Assembly (NCBI GenBank): GCA_046756445.1
Contig: JBHHWI010000004.1
Location: forward strand, 1-59,348
Reading direction: 5' to 3'
Source of the DNA: JACZWL01 sp046756445
GTDB taxonomy: Bacteria > Pseudomonadota > Gammaproteobacteria > Steroidobacterales > Woeseiaceae
Length of the DNA: 59,348 nt
The position numbers and the translations under genes are program-made. The notes under the pieces are model-generated. The model was not told the origin of the DNA. It was given only the letters and a program-made list of their open reading frames with translations, and made no database searches. This document shows positions 17,995 to 26,947 of this stretch, piece by piece (within the stretch, counting starts at the first letter, position 1; each line of letters begins with the position of its first letter).

Positions 17995-18941
17995 TGTCGA
18001 AGATACTGGTAATTGCAGAACATGATGGATCGTCACTCAATCCCAGCACCGCAAAGTGTCTGGCATGCGCAAGCACAATTGCCGAGGCCGACATCGATGT
18101 GGCCGTCTTCGCCGAAGACGGCGCCGATATCGCAAACGAAGCTGCCGGGCTCGATGGAGTCAGCAGGGTGCTCCTTGTCGATAATCCTGCGAATCGGTAT
18201 CCCCTGGCTGCCGTCATCGCTCCGCAGCTTGTCGCGATCGCGGACGGTTACACGCACCTGCTCGGGCCCTCGACTACCTTCGGCAAAGACCTGATGCCCA
18301 GAGCGGCCGCCCTGCTGGGCGTGAGCCAGATCAGCGATATCATGGCCGTCGTCGACAGCCACAGATTCAAGCGCCCGATATATGCCGGCAACGCCGTGCT
18401 CACGGTCGAAGCGCCGGGCAACAAGACGGTCGTCGCAACGGTGCGGACGGCCTCCTTCCCGGGGGTCGGGGGCAGCGGAGATTCGGCGGCGGTCGAGCAG
18501 GTCTCTCCCGACGTCGACATTCCGGATCATACGCGCTTCGTCGAGCTCCAGGCCGGCAAGTCCGATCGGCCCGACCTGCAAACGGCTTCCAAAGTCGTCT
18601 CGGGGGGTCGCGGCGTGGGCAGCAGCGAGAACTTCGACATCATATTCAAGCTGGCCGATACGCTCGGCGCGGGAGTCGGCGCATCACGGGCAGCCGTCGA
18701 TGCGGGCTATGTGCCGAACGAAATGCAGGTCGGCCAGACGGGCAAGATAATTGCGCCGCAGCTGTACATCGCCATCGGCATCTCCGGCGCGATCCAGCAT
18801 CTCACCGGCATCAAGGATGCGGGCACGATCGTTGCGATCAACAAGGACGAGGACGCGCCGATATTCGAAGTGGCCGACATCGGGCTGGTCGGCGACCTTT
18901 TTCAGGTCGTGCCCGAGCTGCAGGCCGCTTTTTCCAGTTAG
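17994..18941 (+). CDS. etfA: Electron transfer flavoprotein subunit alpha
   Basis: The start is ATG 17994, overlapping the etfB stop by one base (315 aa). A longer in-frame reading from 17772 lies inside etfB and was rejected. The N-terminal domain starts MSKILVIAEHDG. The C-terminal FAD domain has GRGVGSSENF, GQTGKIIAPQLYIAIGISG, IQHLTG and INKDEDAPIF, the full EtfA signature. Its TAG stop shares the tetranucleotide TTAG with the TAA stop of the convergent peroxiredoxin gene. Confidence 0.95.
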   Translation: MSKILVIAEHDGSSLNPSTAKCLACASTIAEADIDVAVFAEDGADIANEAAGLDGVSRVLLVDNPANRYPLAAVIAPQLVAIADGYTHLLGPSTTFGKDLMPRAAALLGVSQISDIMAVVDSHRFKRPIYAGNAVLTVEAPGNKTVVATVRTASFPGVGGSGDSAAVEQVSPDVDIPDHTRFVELQAGKSDRPDLQTASKVVSGGRGVGSSENFDIIFKLADTLGAGVGASRAAVDAGYVPNEMQVGQTGKIIAPQLYIAIGISGAIQHLTGIKDAGTIVAINKDEDAPIFEVADIGLVGDLFQVVPELQAAFSS

Positions 18942-19420
18942 AGCGCAGCGAGGATCGCTTCGGCGGAACTCACATCGAATTTGCCCGGTTCCTCGACGGC
19001 GACATGCGTCGCAATACCATCGTCGACGATGATCGCGAACCGCCGGCCGCGCATCCCCATGCCGAAGCCCGAGGCGTCCGTCTCGAGTCCCAGTGCTCTC
19101 GTGTAATCACCGTTGCCATCGGCGAGCATTGAAACCTTGCTACCGACGCCGCGGTCTTTTCCCCAGGCATGCATGACGAACGCATCGTTGACCGCCATGC
19201 ACGCAATCGTGTCCACACCCTTGGCGAGAATGGCATCGGCACGATCGACAAAACCGGGCAGGTGCTGGTTCGAGCAAGTCGGCGTGAACGCCCCCGGCAC
19301 GGAGAACAGCACGACTTTCTTGCCGGCGAACAGATCAACCGTCGAAATCGAAGCCGGCACGCTATCGGTCATCACGCCGAACTCGCCGGACGGCATCTTG
19401 TCTCCCGACTGCACGGTCAT
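18938..19420 (-). CDS. Peroxiredoxin of the Prx5/hybrid type
   Basis: This 160-aa thiol peroxidase has the peroxidatic Cys49 in PGAFTPTCSNQHLPGF and a second Cys74 in DTIACMAVNDAFVM, the pattern of Prx5-like enzymes. DGNGDYTRALGLE and RGRRFAIIVDDG are also typical. No fused glutaredoxin domain is present. It reduces hydrogen peroxide or organic peroxides using glutathione or thioredoxin systems. It lies 30 bp downstream of the ferredoxin gene on the same strand and ends inside the last codons of etfA. Confidence 0.9.
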   Translation of the reverse strand: MTVQSGDKMPSGEFGVMTDSVPASISTVDLFAGKKVVLFSVPGAFTPTCSNQHLPGFVDRADAILAKGVDTIACMAVNDAFVMHAWGKDRGVGSKVSMLADGNGDYTRALGLETDASGFGMGMRGRRFAIIVDDGIATHVAVEEPGKFDVSSAEAILAAL

Positions 19421-19450
19421 CTTAACCCCTTGTTTTTATTAGATTTACTC

Positions 19451-19771
19451 TTAGGCTTCATTGTCCGCCACATGCACGATCAGGCCGTCGAGACTGTCGT
19501 TCAGTTCGATCTGACAGGTCAGCCGACTGTTGTCCTTTCTTTCGTAGGCGGCATCGAGCATGCTGTCTTCCATGTCATCCATGTCGGGCAGGCTGTCCAG
19601 CCAACTTTCGTCGATGTAGCTGTGACAGGTCGCGCAGGCGCAGGCGCCACCGCACTCGGCAACGATGCCTTCGATGTTATTGTTGATCGCCCCCTCCATC
19701 ACCGTATAGCCGTTTTCAATTTCAACTTCGATGCGCTCGCCGTGCGGCGTTATGTACGTGACCTTCGGCAT
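19451..19771 (-). CDS. Adrenodoxin-type 2Fe-2S ferredoxin
   Basis: The start is ATG 19771 behind GGAGG, giving 106 aa. The C-X5-C-X2-C ligand cluster is in ECGGACACATCHSYI and the fourth cysteine is in RLTCQIELN. The DMEDSMLDAA acidic helix is the partner-docking surface of adrenodoxin/Fdx-like ferredoxins. No hscBA or isc genes are adjacent, so a role as electron donor to a monooxygenase such as a P450, rather than in Fe-S assembly, is possible but unproven. Confidence 0.88.
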   Translation of the reverse strand: MPKVTYITPHGERIEVEIENGYTVMEGAINNNIEGIVAECGGACACATCHSYIDESWLDSLPDMDDMEDSMLDAAYERKDNSRLTCQIELNDSLDGLIVHVADNEA

Positions 19772-19808
19772 GCTGCGTCGGAGCCTCCGGAAAAGGGGCG
19801 CCATTGTA

Positions 19809-19838
19809 GAGACGTCGACCGAGTCCGGTCAACGTCTC
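19809..19838 (-). terminator. Hairpin after the TPR gene, possible terminator
   Basis: In minus-strand RNA a 12-bp stem (GAGACGUUGACC with GGUCGACGUCUC, one G-U pair) closes a 6-nt loop. On the plus strand the G-U pair becomes a C-A mismatch, so the hairpin is better formed in the minus transcript, 38 nt after the TPR gene stop. There is no proper U tract (UACAAUGG follows), so termination is uncertain. Confidence 0.45.
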
Positions 19839-19876
19839 CAAAGCTCGTGGTGTGATGCCGGCTGATCCGCCCGTGA

Positions 19877-21229
19877 TCAGGTTCTGCCACTGGCCTCGCG
19901 GCGCTTGGCAAGCTCCCGAAGCTGCTTGCGCGCTGCCGCCTCAGCCAGCGCGATTTGCTCGTTGCGATCGATATCGGCATTGATCACCTTGATCCACTGA
20001 TTGGCGATCCTGGCAGAACGTCGCGTCTTGCGTGCTTCACGAAACGCGTTGATCGCGGCACGATACTTCTTCTGATTATAGAGGCACATGCCCAGAGAAA
20101 TCTGAGCATTATCGGGGCTCTTGATGCCGCCTTTTCTCAAACCGGCCCGAACTGCCGAAATGCACTCGCCATATCGACCGAGATTCAGATAAGCGTTGCC
20201 GAGCCTGAGATCCAGTTCACCCTCGTTGCTGAGCCTCGCTGCTTCCTTCAAAGCGGGAATGGACTTCTCGTCTTCCTGTGCGAGTTGCCAGGCCTGCGAC
20301 AGCAATCTGTAGTTCTTGGCATTTCGCGACACCCTGCCCTTTTCCATTTCCGCGTCCAGTAATGTTGCCGCCTTGTACGGGACCTCTTGCTGCAGATAAA
20401 GCTGCGCCATGGTCACCAACTCGGACTCTCTTTCCAGCAATCCCTGCGTATGCGCGGCATCGTAGGACGCGACCAGATTGTTCTCCTCTCCAAGTTCCGT
20501 ATAGGCGCCGGCCAGCGAGAACCAGTAGCGTTTCTTGGGCCAGCTGACGAGCAGGATCTTCTGGATATCGCGGACCTTGCGGTAGTCCTCCTGCTGGAAA
20601 TAGGCAAAATTCAGCAGGACCCACCAGTCTTCCTTGATCGGCTTCTCGCGCTTCCTCGCGACCTCCATGGCCGTCTCGATCGGCTTGATCATGTCCCGGT
20701 GGCGGTCTACCTGGTACAGGTTCTGTGCATACAAGATATACGGCTCCGGCGCGGGATTGGTCTCCAGCACGAACCATTGATCAAGCAGGTCGATCGCCCG
20801 CCGGTACCGTTCCTCCATCGTGTTGAGCTGCGCCATCGTATAGATCGTTTGCTTTCTGATCTGCTCCTCCAGGCTCGGGATGCGGAGCATCTCCTCATAA
20901 GTCTGGATCGCGGCCACGGTATTGCCCATGTTGTAATGGACGTAGCCGATGTAATTGAGAATGTTCGACCTCTCATACTCGGTCAGTTTGTCGCCCCTGT
21001 TCAGATTATTCAGAATCCGCAGCGCGCCGTTATAGTCCTCTGCATCGACCTTCTCCTGCGCCTGCTGGATCTTGTCGTACACTGCCTTGCTGACCGCCTG
21101 CGCCTGCTTGGTCTTCTGCTGGTCCCGTTGCGCCCTCTCATCGTCCTGTGCATACACGGCGCCGGCCGCGAAAACCATGGCAAGCAACAACAGCCCAAGC
21201 TTCTTCGAAACTCCGGATTTACTATTCAT
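19877..21229 (-). CDS. Exported TPR-repeat protein of the TonB2-type operon
   Basis: The start is ATG 21229 (450 aa), giving a clear signal peptide (MNSKSGVSKK, then LGLLLLAMVFAAGAVYA before QDD). The mature protein is alpha-helical with repeated 34-residue TPR units such as LNYIGYVHYNMGNTVAAIQTYEEML, LRLGNAYLNLGRYGECISAV and ISLGMCLYNQKKYRAAINAF. TPR proteins are a regular last member of DUF3450-ttpC-exbB-exbD-tonB clusters in marine gammaproteobacteria. It probably acts as a periplasmic or outer-membrane-facing scaffold for TonB energy transfer; this is inference. It is 55 bp after tonB. Confidence 0.82.
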   Translation of the reverse strand: MNSKSGVSKKLGLLLLAMVFAAGAVYAQDDERAQRDQQKTKQAQAVSKAVYDKIQQAQEKVDAEDYNGALRILNNLNRGDKLTEYERSNILNYIGYVHYNMGNTVAAIQTYEEMLRIPSLEEQIRKQTIYTMAQLNTMEERYRRAIDLLDQWFVLETNPAPEPYILYAQNLYQVDRHRDMIKPIETAMEVARKREKPIKEDWWVLLNFAYFQQEDYRKVRDIQKILLVSWPKKRYWFSLAGAYTELGEENNLVASYDAAHTQGLLERESELVTMAQLYLQQEVPYKAATLLDAEMEKGRVSRNAKNYRLLSQAWQLAQEDEKSIPALKEAARLSNEGELDLRLGNAYLNLGRYGECISAVRAGLRKGGIKSPDNAQISLGMCLYNQKKYRAAINAFREARKTRRSARIANQWIKVINADIDRNEQIALAEAAARKQLRELAKRREASGRT

Positions 21230-21284
21230 CTCGACTATTTCCCTGCTGAGCCCCGCACTCTGAAAACTGTCAGGCGTCTCCCGG

Positions 21285-21890
21285 CTATTCCACGATCTTG
21301 AAGGTGATCCTGGTCTTGACCCCCGGCACTTCCACCGGTTGACCATCGACCACGCGTGGCTTGTACTTGAACTTCAGCACCGCTCTCAGAGCGGCCCGTT
21401 CGAACAGGCTGCTGGTCGAGAACATGACCATGGGATCTTTTACGGTTCCGGTCGTTGTCACCGTAAATGACAGATCGACGTAGCCTTCGATGCCGCGGGA
21501 AAGGGCCCGCGCCGGATAGACGGGTGCGACGCGGACGATGGGCAGGTAGTCGCCTTCCGCAATGTTCATGGCTCCGGGGCCACCGATATCCACGTTAGCG
21601 GCCACCGGCGGCGGCGGGACATTAATCGTCGGCGCATTCGGATCGACATTGTCCAGATCCTGCGGCGGCACCTCGGGCGGCACCTCCGGCGGCTTCGGCG
21701 GCTTCTCCGGCGCAAAGTCCTCGGTATTCAGGTTTTCGTTGCGCTTGACCCGAACGAACTCGAGCATGTGCCGGTCGCGCGGCTTGCTCAGCGCGCTCTC
21801 GCCGAATTCGATCAGCAGATGCATCACGAACAACAGGCTCAGAGTGACCAGGACCCCCGTGACGATGGAGAATACATATCTGCCTAACAT
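21285..21890 (-). CDS. tonB: TonB family energy transducer
   Basis: This 201-aa protein has an N-terminal membrane anchor (about 6-28), a short proline-rich linker (EKPPKPPEVPPEVPPQD) and a C-terminal TonB domain (about 110-201) with VRVAPVYPARALSRGIEGYVDLSF and the later RRAVLKFKYKPR-like segment. The short periplasmic spacer is typical of TonB2-type proteins that rely on TtpC. The ATG follows GGGAG. No TonB-dependent receptor is encoded in the window. Confidence 0.92.
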   Translation of the reverse strand: MLGRYVFSIVTGVLVTLSLLFVMHLLIEFGESALSKPRDRHMLEFVRVKRNENLNTEDFAPEKPPKPPEVPPEVPPQDLDNVDPNAPTINVPPPPVAANVDIGGPGAMNIAEGDYLPIVRVAPVYPARALSRGIEGYVDLSFTVTTTGTVKDPMVMFSTSSLFERAALRAVLKFKYKPRVVDGQPVEVPGVKTRITFKIVE

Positions 21891-21959
21891 GGTTCAGGTC
21901 TCCCGTGCGAAGTGTCTAGCGTTGCAATAGAATTTGACACCGCGTATGCCGCCCAGTTC

Positions 21960-22367
21960 CTAGTCGGGATTGGCGGCGATGGACACGTTATACACCCCTG
22001 CCTGCCGGGATGCATCCATCACGACCACCAGCATCTCGTTGGTCGATTTCTTGTCCGCTTGAATAACGACGGAGCCCTTCGGATTCTCCGCATGCAGGCG
22101 CTCGATGTTGGCGCGGACCGCGCGTGGATCGATCAGTCTCCGGTCGATCCAGATCTCGTCGTTCGCGCTGATGGCGACGAGGATATTGGCGTCTTCGACC
22201 CGTTGTGACGTCGGCGCGTCGGGCCGGTTGACGTCGATGCCGGCTTCCTTGATGAATGATGCGGTTACGATGAAGAAGATGAGCATAATGAAAACAACGT
22301 CCAGCATGGGGGTCAGGTTGATTTCATTTTCTTCCTCTTCCTGCATTCCTGCGGTAATTCTACGCAT
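21960..22367 (-). CDS. exbD: ExbD/TolR proton-channel subunit
   Basis: This 135-aa protein has a single transmembrane helix containing the functional Asp in LTPMLDVVFIMLIFFIVTASF, followed by a periplasmic TolR/ExbD domain with VVIQADKKSTNEMLVVVMDA. The ATG at 22367 is preceded by AAGG. It forms the proton-driven motor with ExbB. It lies 13 bp after exbB and 69 bp before tonB. Confidence 0.93.
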   Translation of the reverse strand: MRRITAGMQEEEENEINLTPMLDVVFIMLIFFIVTASFIKEAGIDVNRPDAPTSQRVEDANILVAISANDEIWIDRRLIDPRAVRANIERLHAENPKGSVVIQADKKSTNEMLVVVMDASRQAGVYNVSIAANPD

Positions 22368-22380
22368 TTGATTTTACCTT

Positions 22381-22908
22381 CTAGTGGTCCATCGTGAGTG
22401 AGTCTTCGAGGAACTCGACCTCACGCGTCGCGCGGCGACTGAGCAATGTGACAAGAAGGACTCCCGAGAGAGCCCCGACCATGCCCGCCATGGTCGGCAC
22501 GGTAGCCTGTGAGACACCGGCCGCCATTGCGCGCACATTCCCGGACCCTGAAACCGCCATGACCTCGAACACCTTGATCATGCCGGTTACCGTTCCCATG
22601 AGCCCCAGCAGCGGGCACAGGGCCACGAGCGTCTGGATCATCGGAATGCTGCCGGTTGTTGCCATTGAGAACTGCGAGATCATGCGTTCGCGGATCATGT
22701 GCGCGTTCCAGGACTTGCGCTCGCTGCGCGCCTCCCAGATATCGTGAATTTCGTCGGACAGGGTTTTCATCGACGAGCGGAAATACATCAATCGCTCGAT
22801 GATCAAGACCCACATCAGAAAAATCGTGATCGCGATCACTCGCAAGATGGGGCCACCCAGCTCCACGAAGTCACGGATGGCAACGAAGGCGTCACTCAAC
22901 CAAATCAT
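22381..22908 (-). CDS. exbB: ExbB/TolQ-type proton channel subunit
   Basis: The start is ATG 22908 behind GGGAG (175 aa); upstream in-frame codons fall in ttpC. Three transmembrane helices are visible (about 17-37, 88-110, 125-150). The signature PLLGLMGTVTGMIKVF and GVSQATVPTMAGMVGALSGV are those of MotA/TolQ/ExbB proteins. This short ExbB2 form lacks the long N-terminal extension of ExbB1. It lies 20 bp after the second, longer MotA/TolQ/ExbB protein, TtpC. Confidence 0.92.
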   Translation of the reverse strand: MIWLSDAFVAIRDFVELGGPILRVIAITIFLMWVLIIERLMYFRSSMKTLSDEIHDIWEARSERKSWNAHMIRERMISQFSMATTGSIPMIQTLVALCPLLGLMGTVTGMIKVFEVMAVSGSGNVRAMAAGVSQATVPTMAGMVGALSGVLLVTLLSRRATREVEFLEDSLTMDH

Positions 22909-22928
22909 TTCGGCTCCCCGGCGGCGCG

Positions 22929-24287
22929 TCAGTGATGCCGCTCGGAGTGCTGAGCGACCATGCCGGCGCTCTGCGAGTGGAGAATGTTGATGATCTTGCG
23001 GCTCTGTCCGCTGACCAGCGTATGGATCAGCACCATCGGAATCGCCACGCAAAGACCGAGCACGGTCGTCATCAACGCCTGCGATATGCCGCCGGCCATC
23101 ATTTTCGGATCACCCGCGCCATACAGCGTGATGACCTGGAAGGTCTTGATCATACCGGTCACCGTGCCGAGCAGGCCCATCAGCGGCGCGACCACCGAAA
23201 TGACCTTGATGAACAGCAATCCCTTGGTCAATGCCGGCATCTCCTTCAGCGCCGCCTCGCTCAGCTTGAGTTCGATGGTCTCCGTATCGGCGTTCTGGTT
23301 CGCCTCGTAAGCCGCAAGCACCCGACCCAGCGGATTATCGGTGCTGGCCGAGTCACGTTTCAACTGCGCCGCCACTTTACGGCCGTCGGTCGACAGCGCG
23401 ACCCAGCGCCAAACAGCGATCAACAGGCCGATGATGCCGAGCCCGATGATGCAGTAGCCGACGATGCCACCCTGATTGACCCGCTCGCCGATGGTCGGTG
23501 ACTCGACCAGCAATGCCAGGATGCCGCCGCGGGTCACGTCGAGCCCGAATGTGACCGGCCCCGAAGTCGACTCCACCATGTCCTCGGTCGAACCCGTGTA
23601 CCGCGCCTGTTCCGGCTGGCGCTGCAGCTCGCTGACGTTGCCGGTGCTCTCGTCGTATCGCAGATAGCCGTCTTCGAAAACGATATTGAAGACGCCGACA
23701 CGAACGACGTCAGCGTTGATGATCTCGCCGTCGGCGGTGGTGATCTCCTGATTGAACTTGACGACCTTGCCCGACTCGGTCACCTCGCGCTGCAGCTCGT
23801 ACCAGAGTCTCTCGATGTCTTCGATCGAGGCAAGCTCGCTGGCTGCCGCCATCTTGCTGCCGAGTGCGACCAGAAACTTGGAGCGATCGGGATACTGGAT
23901 GTCCGTCAGCGAACCCTTGAAGCGCGCCTGAGTGTCGCCCGAGACGGTCTGAAGAACGCCGAACAGCTCTTTCAGGGCGCCGAGGCGTTCATCGAGCGCC
24001 TGACGTGCTGCAATGATCTTGGTCTGATTCTCCTCGAACAACTGCTCGAGTCGCTGGCTGGCGCGTTCCTGTCGCGCACGCTCCGCCCGCCCCTGATTCA
24101 GCAGCTGTTGCTGCTCGTTTCTGCGCCGTGCGAACTCGGCTTCACGCTGCCGGGCTTCCCGGGAATCCCGCGCCTGGCCACGCTCGATCTGTTGCAGCAG
24201 CTCGGCCATGCTACTGGCCGCTTCCTGGGCTTGTGCCACGCCGAAACCCAACAGTCCGGTGGCGACTATTATTGCTATGCGTTTCAT
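22929..24287 (-). CDS. ttpC: TtpC-like MotA/TolQ/ExbB protein with periplasmic coiled coil
   Basis: This 452-aa protein has a signal sequence (MKRIAIIVATGLLGFGVAQA), a long charged coiled coil (about 25-110, many Arg/Glu/Gln), a periplasmic domain, and a C-terminal proton-channel domain with three membrane helices and APLMGLLGTVTGMIKTFQVI. In Vibrio TonB2 systems TtpC is required together with ExbB2, ExbD2 and TonB2. The ATG abuts the stop of the upstream DUF3450 gene with no gap. Confidence 0.85.
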   Translation of the reverse strand: MKRIAIIVATGLLGFGVAQAQEAASSMAELLQQIERGQARDSREARQREAEFARRRNEQQQLLNQGRAERARQERASQRLEQLFEENQTKIIAARQALDERLGALKELFGVLQTVSGDTQARFKGSLTDIQYPDRSKFLVALGSKMAAASELASIEDIERLWYELQREVTESGKVVKFNQEITTADGEIINADVVRVGVFNIVFEDGYLRYDESTGNVSELQRQPEQARYTGSTEDMVESTSGPVTFGLDVTRGGILALLVESPTIGERVNQGGIVGYCIIGLGIIGLLIAVWRWVALSTDGRKVAAQLKRDSASTDNPLGRVLAAYEANQNADTETIELKLSEAALKEMPALTKGLLFIKVISVVAPLMGLLGTVTGMIKTFQVITLYGAGDPKMMAGGISQALMTTVLGLCVAIPMVLIHTLVSGQSRKIINILHSQSAGMVAQHSERHH

Positions 24288-25082
24288 TTATGAAGTCTCC
24301 CCGGCAGGTTTGGCGGAAGGCACCGGAAGCAAAAGCAACTCCGGCGCGATCAGGTCTTTGGCCATGCGAATGCCCTTCTTGATTTCGTTACGGTGCTCGT
24401 TGCCCAGAACGACAAAGGCACGCAGCTCCGGGTCCCAGGCGCCGGTGATACGGGAATCGTCGGACTGGAAGTAGAGCCCGATGCGCCCGATGCGGAGCAT
24501 GTTGTAGTCCCTTACCGTCCCCTCGATCTCGAGCGACTGACGATAGGTCTCGCTTGATGACCCGTAATCGTTCTCGATCTGGTAGGCCTCCATCACTTTC
24601 CGGAACTTCTCGGCGACGCTCACATCCGAACGCTGCATGATCTCCTTGAGCGTGTTGATGCGATCGTTCCGCTCGTCCATGAGGAACGGGATATCGAGCG
24701 CGATCGATTGATCGAGCCCATCGATCATGCCTTCCATCAATGGAAATATCTGACGATTGATGACGTCGACCTGCTCCATGGACAGGGAGATATCATCCAG
24801 GGTGGCCTGCTGGCCGTTGGTTTGCGCCGTCATCAACCGGTTGTAGACCTTGAGGCCGTCGATTTCCTTGTTGATCGCACGGTATTCATCTTCCAGTGAG
24901 CGTGTGCGCTCAACCACCTGGTTAATTCGCTCCTGTGAAGCCTGAGCCAGACTCAAGCGCCGAAGATCCGCTTGCAATACCTGGTCCACAGACTGGGCGA
25001 ATACGCCGCCGGTAACCGTGACGGCCGCTGCTGCAATGAGCACCGTTGCCGTCCGCCGACTGCTCGTTTTGCACCGTTTCAT
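24288..25082 (-). CDS. DUF3450 periplasmic coiled-coil protein
   Basis: The start is ATG 25082 behind AAGGAG (264 aa); a GTG two codons upstream overlaps the SD and is unlikely. A signal peptide ends near GGVFAQS. The mature protein is a long coiled coil (about 30-120, e.g. SQERINQVVERTRSLEDEYR) followed by a globular part with RIGRIGLYFQSDDSRITGAWD, the DUF3450 pattern. The family is nearly always first in TtpC-type TonB operons and is probably a periplasmic partner of the TtpC coiled coil. Confidence 0.85.
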   Translation of the reverse strand: MKRCKTSSRRTATVLIAAAAVTVTGGVFAQSVDQVLQADLRRLSLAQASQERINQVVERTRSLEDEYRAINKEIDGLKVYNRLMTAQTNGQQATLDDISLSMEQVDVINRQIFPLMEGMIDGLDQSIALDIPFLMDERNDRINTLKEIMQRSDVSVAEKFRKVMEAYQIENDYGSSSETYRQSLEIEGTVRDYNMLRIGRIGLYFQSDDSRITGAWDPELRAFVVLGNEHRNEIKKGIRMAKDLIAPELLLLPVPSAKPAGETS

Positions 25083-25401
25083 GAACACTCCTTAAATAGA
25101 TCGAGTCTTGGTTATTGAAAATTCAGGAGAAGGATGCGCAATAAGCATTGGATACCTGCACAAAAAACGTAGGATTACGGTCACACAGTAACCCCGGCTG
25201 CGCACGCGACCCTCTCCACTCGCCGCGGCGATGAATTCGGTTTTTGGCTCTTTATTCCTATTCTATAGCCCAGACCATATGTAGCTTATAGTCCCACCGG
25301 CGGATTCTTCTGAGTCCAGAATTACTGGGCGTCAAGAATAACACAAGACCTAGCCTTAGCCAGCCCAAGAGCGACATAAGCTGTAGCGTCCGTGACCCAT
25401 G
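25083..25401. other. 319-bp AT-rich gap before the TonB2 operon
   Basis: No ORF, RNA gene or convincing operator was recognised. The gap must contain the promoter of the minus-strand DUF3450-ttpC operon; a TAGAAT box read on the minus strand near 25262-25267 is a possible -10, but no good -35 faces it. No Fur-box-like GATAATGAT repeat was seen, although TonB systems are often iron regulated. No terminator was seen after the acyl-CoA dehydrogenase gene. Confidence 0.4.
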
Positions 25402-26613
25402 CTAAAAGCCCTTGTGACGCCCTAACTCCAATTTTGCAATCGATACGCGGTGGACTTCATCGGGACCGTCGGCCAGCCTGAGCGTGCGTGCCGCCGCCCA
25501 CGAAGCGGCGAGGCCGAAATCTCCGCTGACGCCGGCGCCACCGTGTACCTGAACCGCCCGATCGATGACACGCAGCGCCATCCGTGGAGCGACGACCTTG
25601 ATCATGGCAATTTCCGAACGGGCAGCCTTGTTGCCGACCTTGTCCATCATGTCGGCTGCGTTCAGCGTCAGCAGCCGTGCCTGATCGATTTCGATTCGCG
25701 ATTCCGCTATCGCCTCCCGGACCACACCCTGCTGCGACAACCTCCGGCCGAACGCCTCTCTGGCATCCGCTCGGGCGCACATGCTTTCCAGCGAACGCTC
25801 GGCCAGACCGATCAGCCGCATGCAGTGGTGAATCCTGCCCGGGCCCAGGCGACCCTGCGCGATTTCGAATCCTCTTCCCAAGCCCAGCAACAGGTTTTCT
25901 CGAGGCACGCGCACATTCTCGAACAGCATCTCGGCGTGTCCGTGCGGGGCGTCGTCATAACCATAGACCGTCAGCGGTCGGATCACGGAGACCCCCGGCG
26001 TGTCCATCGGCACGAGGACCATCGATTGCTGGCGGTGGCGATCCGCCTGCGGGTCTGTCTTGCCCATGAAAATCAGAATCTTGCAGCGCGGATCCATTGC
26101 GCCTGAGGTCCACCATTTGCGTCCGTTGATAACAAAGGTATCGTTGTCACGATCGATCGACGAGCGGATATTGGTCGCATCGGACGACGCGACATCCGGT
26201 TCGGTCATCGCGAATGCCGAACGGATTTCGCCGTTGAGCAGTGGTTCCAGCCACTCTTTCTTCTGGCTCTCCGTGCCATAGCGAACCAGCACTTCCATGT
26301 TTCCCGTGTCGGGCGCCGAACAATTGAAAACCTCGGAGGCGATCAGGGAGCGACCCATGATCTCGGCAAGCGGCGCGTACTCGAGGTTACTCAGGCCCGC
26401 GCCGTAGTCGCTGTCCGGCAGAAACAGGTTCCAGAGACCTTCTCTTCTTGCTTTCTTTTTCAGTTCCTCCATGACCGGAGGAATCGACCAGCGCGTGTCC
26501 CCGCCGTTCACGGATTCGAAGTATTCTCGCTCCGCCGGGTAAACATGCGCCTGCATGAAGTCGGAGAGCGTCGAGCGAAGCCCGGCGACCTTGGGTGAAT
26601 AGTCGAAATCCAT
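25402..26613 (-). CDS. Acyl-CoA dehydrogenase family protein
   Basis: The start chosen is ATG 26613 (MDFDYSPKV, 403 aa), where family similarity begins; a GTG at 26688 would add 25 unlike residues. The N-terminal helical domain has LWNLFLPDSDYGAGLSNLEYAPLAE, the middle FAD/substrate region has FAMTEPDVASSDATNI and INGRKWWTSGAMDP, and the C-terminal domain has QVHGGAGVSGDFGLA. This is the COG1960 branch close to mammalian ACAD10/11-like enzymes rather than short-chain FadE. Electrons would pass to ETF, whose genes are at 17245-18941. Confidence 0.9.
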   Translation of the reverse strand: MDFDYSPKVAGLRSTLSDFMQAHVYPAEREYFESVNGGDTRWSIPPVMEELKKKARREGLWNLFLPDSDYGAGLSNLEYAPLAEIMGRSLIASEVFNCSAPDTGNMEVLVRYGTESQKKEWLEPLLNGEIRSAFAMTEPDVASSDATNIRSSIDRDNDTFVINGRKWWTSGAMDPRCKILIFMGKTDPQADRHRQQSMVLVPMDTPGVSVIRPLTVYGYDDAPHGHAEMLFENVRVPRENLLLGLGRGFEIAQGRLGPGRIHHCMRLIGLAERSLESMCARADAREAFGRRLSQQGVVREAIAESRIEIDQARLLTLNAADMMDKVGNKAARSEIAMIKVVAPRMALRVIDRAVQVHGGAGVSGDFGLAASWAAARTLRLADGPDEVHRVSIAKLELGRHKGF

Positions 26614-26830
26614 GAGCGCGGTGTGTCCCGTTGCCGATGCTGTGTGAACAGACGCCGCAGAATACTCCGATACGTCACGTCGAACCACTGGTCAGATTAT
26701 TCTTTTGTTTCTTAGTTATATATGTGATTTATCCAGAATTCACATTATATCCGGGCCCTGCCCATGGCAGCATCGACCGGCACTTGATTTCGTATCACAA
26801 GTAACTGATCGATCGGAGTTTGTCGGGCTG

Positions 26831-26859
26831 TTGACATCCAGAAAGCCATACAACATGAT
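26831..26859 (+). promoter_or_regulatory. Promoter of the ilv-leu operon
   Basis: A perfect TTGACA (26831-26836) is followed after exactly 17 bp by CATGAT (26854-26859), a four-of-six match to TATAAT that keeps the key A2 and T6. The expected transcription start is 26866-26867, which is the A of the leader-peptide ATG. Confidence 0.65.
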
Positions 26860-26866
26860 CCGCGGC

Positions 26867-26947
26867 ATGGAATCGATAACAACAAACCGGCTTACCGTCA
26901 TTCCGGTGCTGCTCGTCGAGGCACTCCTGAGGAGAGGTCGCGGGTAG
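26867..26947 (+). CDS. ilv-leu leader peptide (attenuation peptide)
   Basis: This 26-codon ORF, with core RLTVIPVLLVEALL, contains five Leu, three Val and two Ile codons, ten of its 26 codons, including an unbroken VLLV. It ends at TAG 26945-26947, inside the segment that can form the antiterminator. This is the classic design of leader peptides for branched-chain amino acid operons: stalling at Leu/Val/Ile codons favours readthrough. It has no SD and the predicted transcript starts at or one base before its ATG, so it may be translated from a leaderless mRNA. An in-frame ATG at 26855 lies inside the -10 box. Confidence 0.75.
   Translation: MESITTNRLTVIPVLLVEALLRRGRG

Noticed and set aside
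25083..25401. Fur box upstream of the TonB2 operon
   Set aside because: No sequence close to the GATAATGATAATCATTATC pattern was found on either strand.
26705..26947. 80-codon open frame upstream of ilvC read as a protein gene
   Set aside because: Only its last 26 codons lie downstream of the predicted promoter; those form the leader peptide, and the rest has no support.
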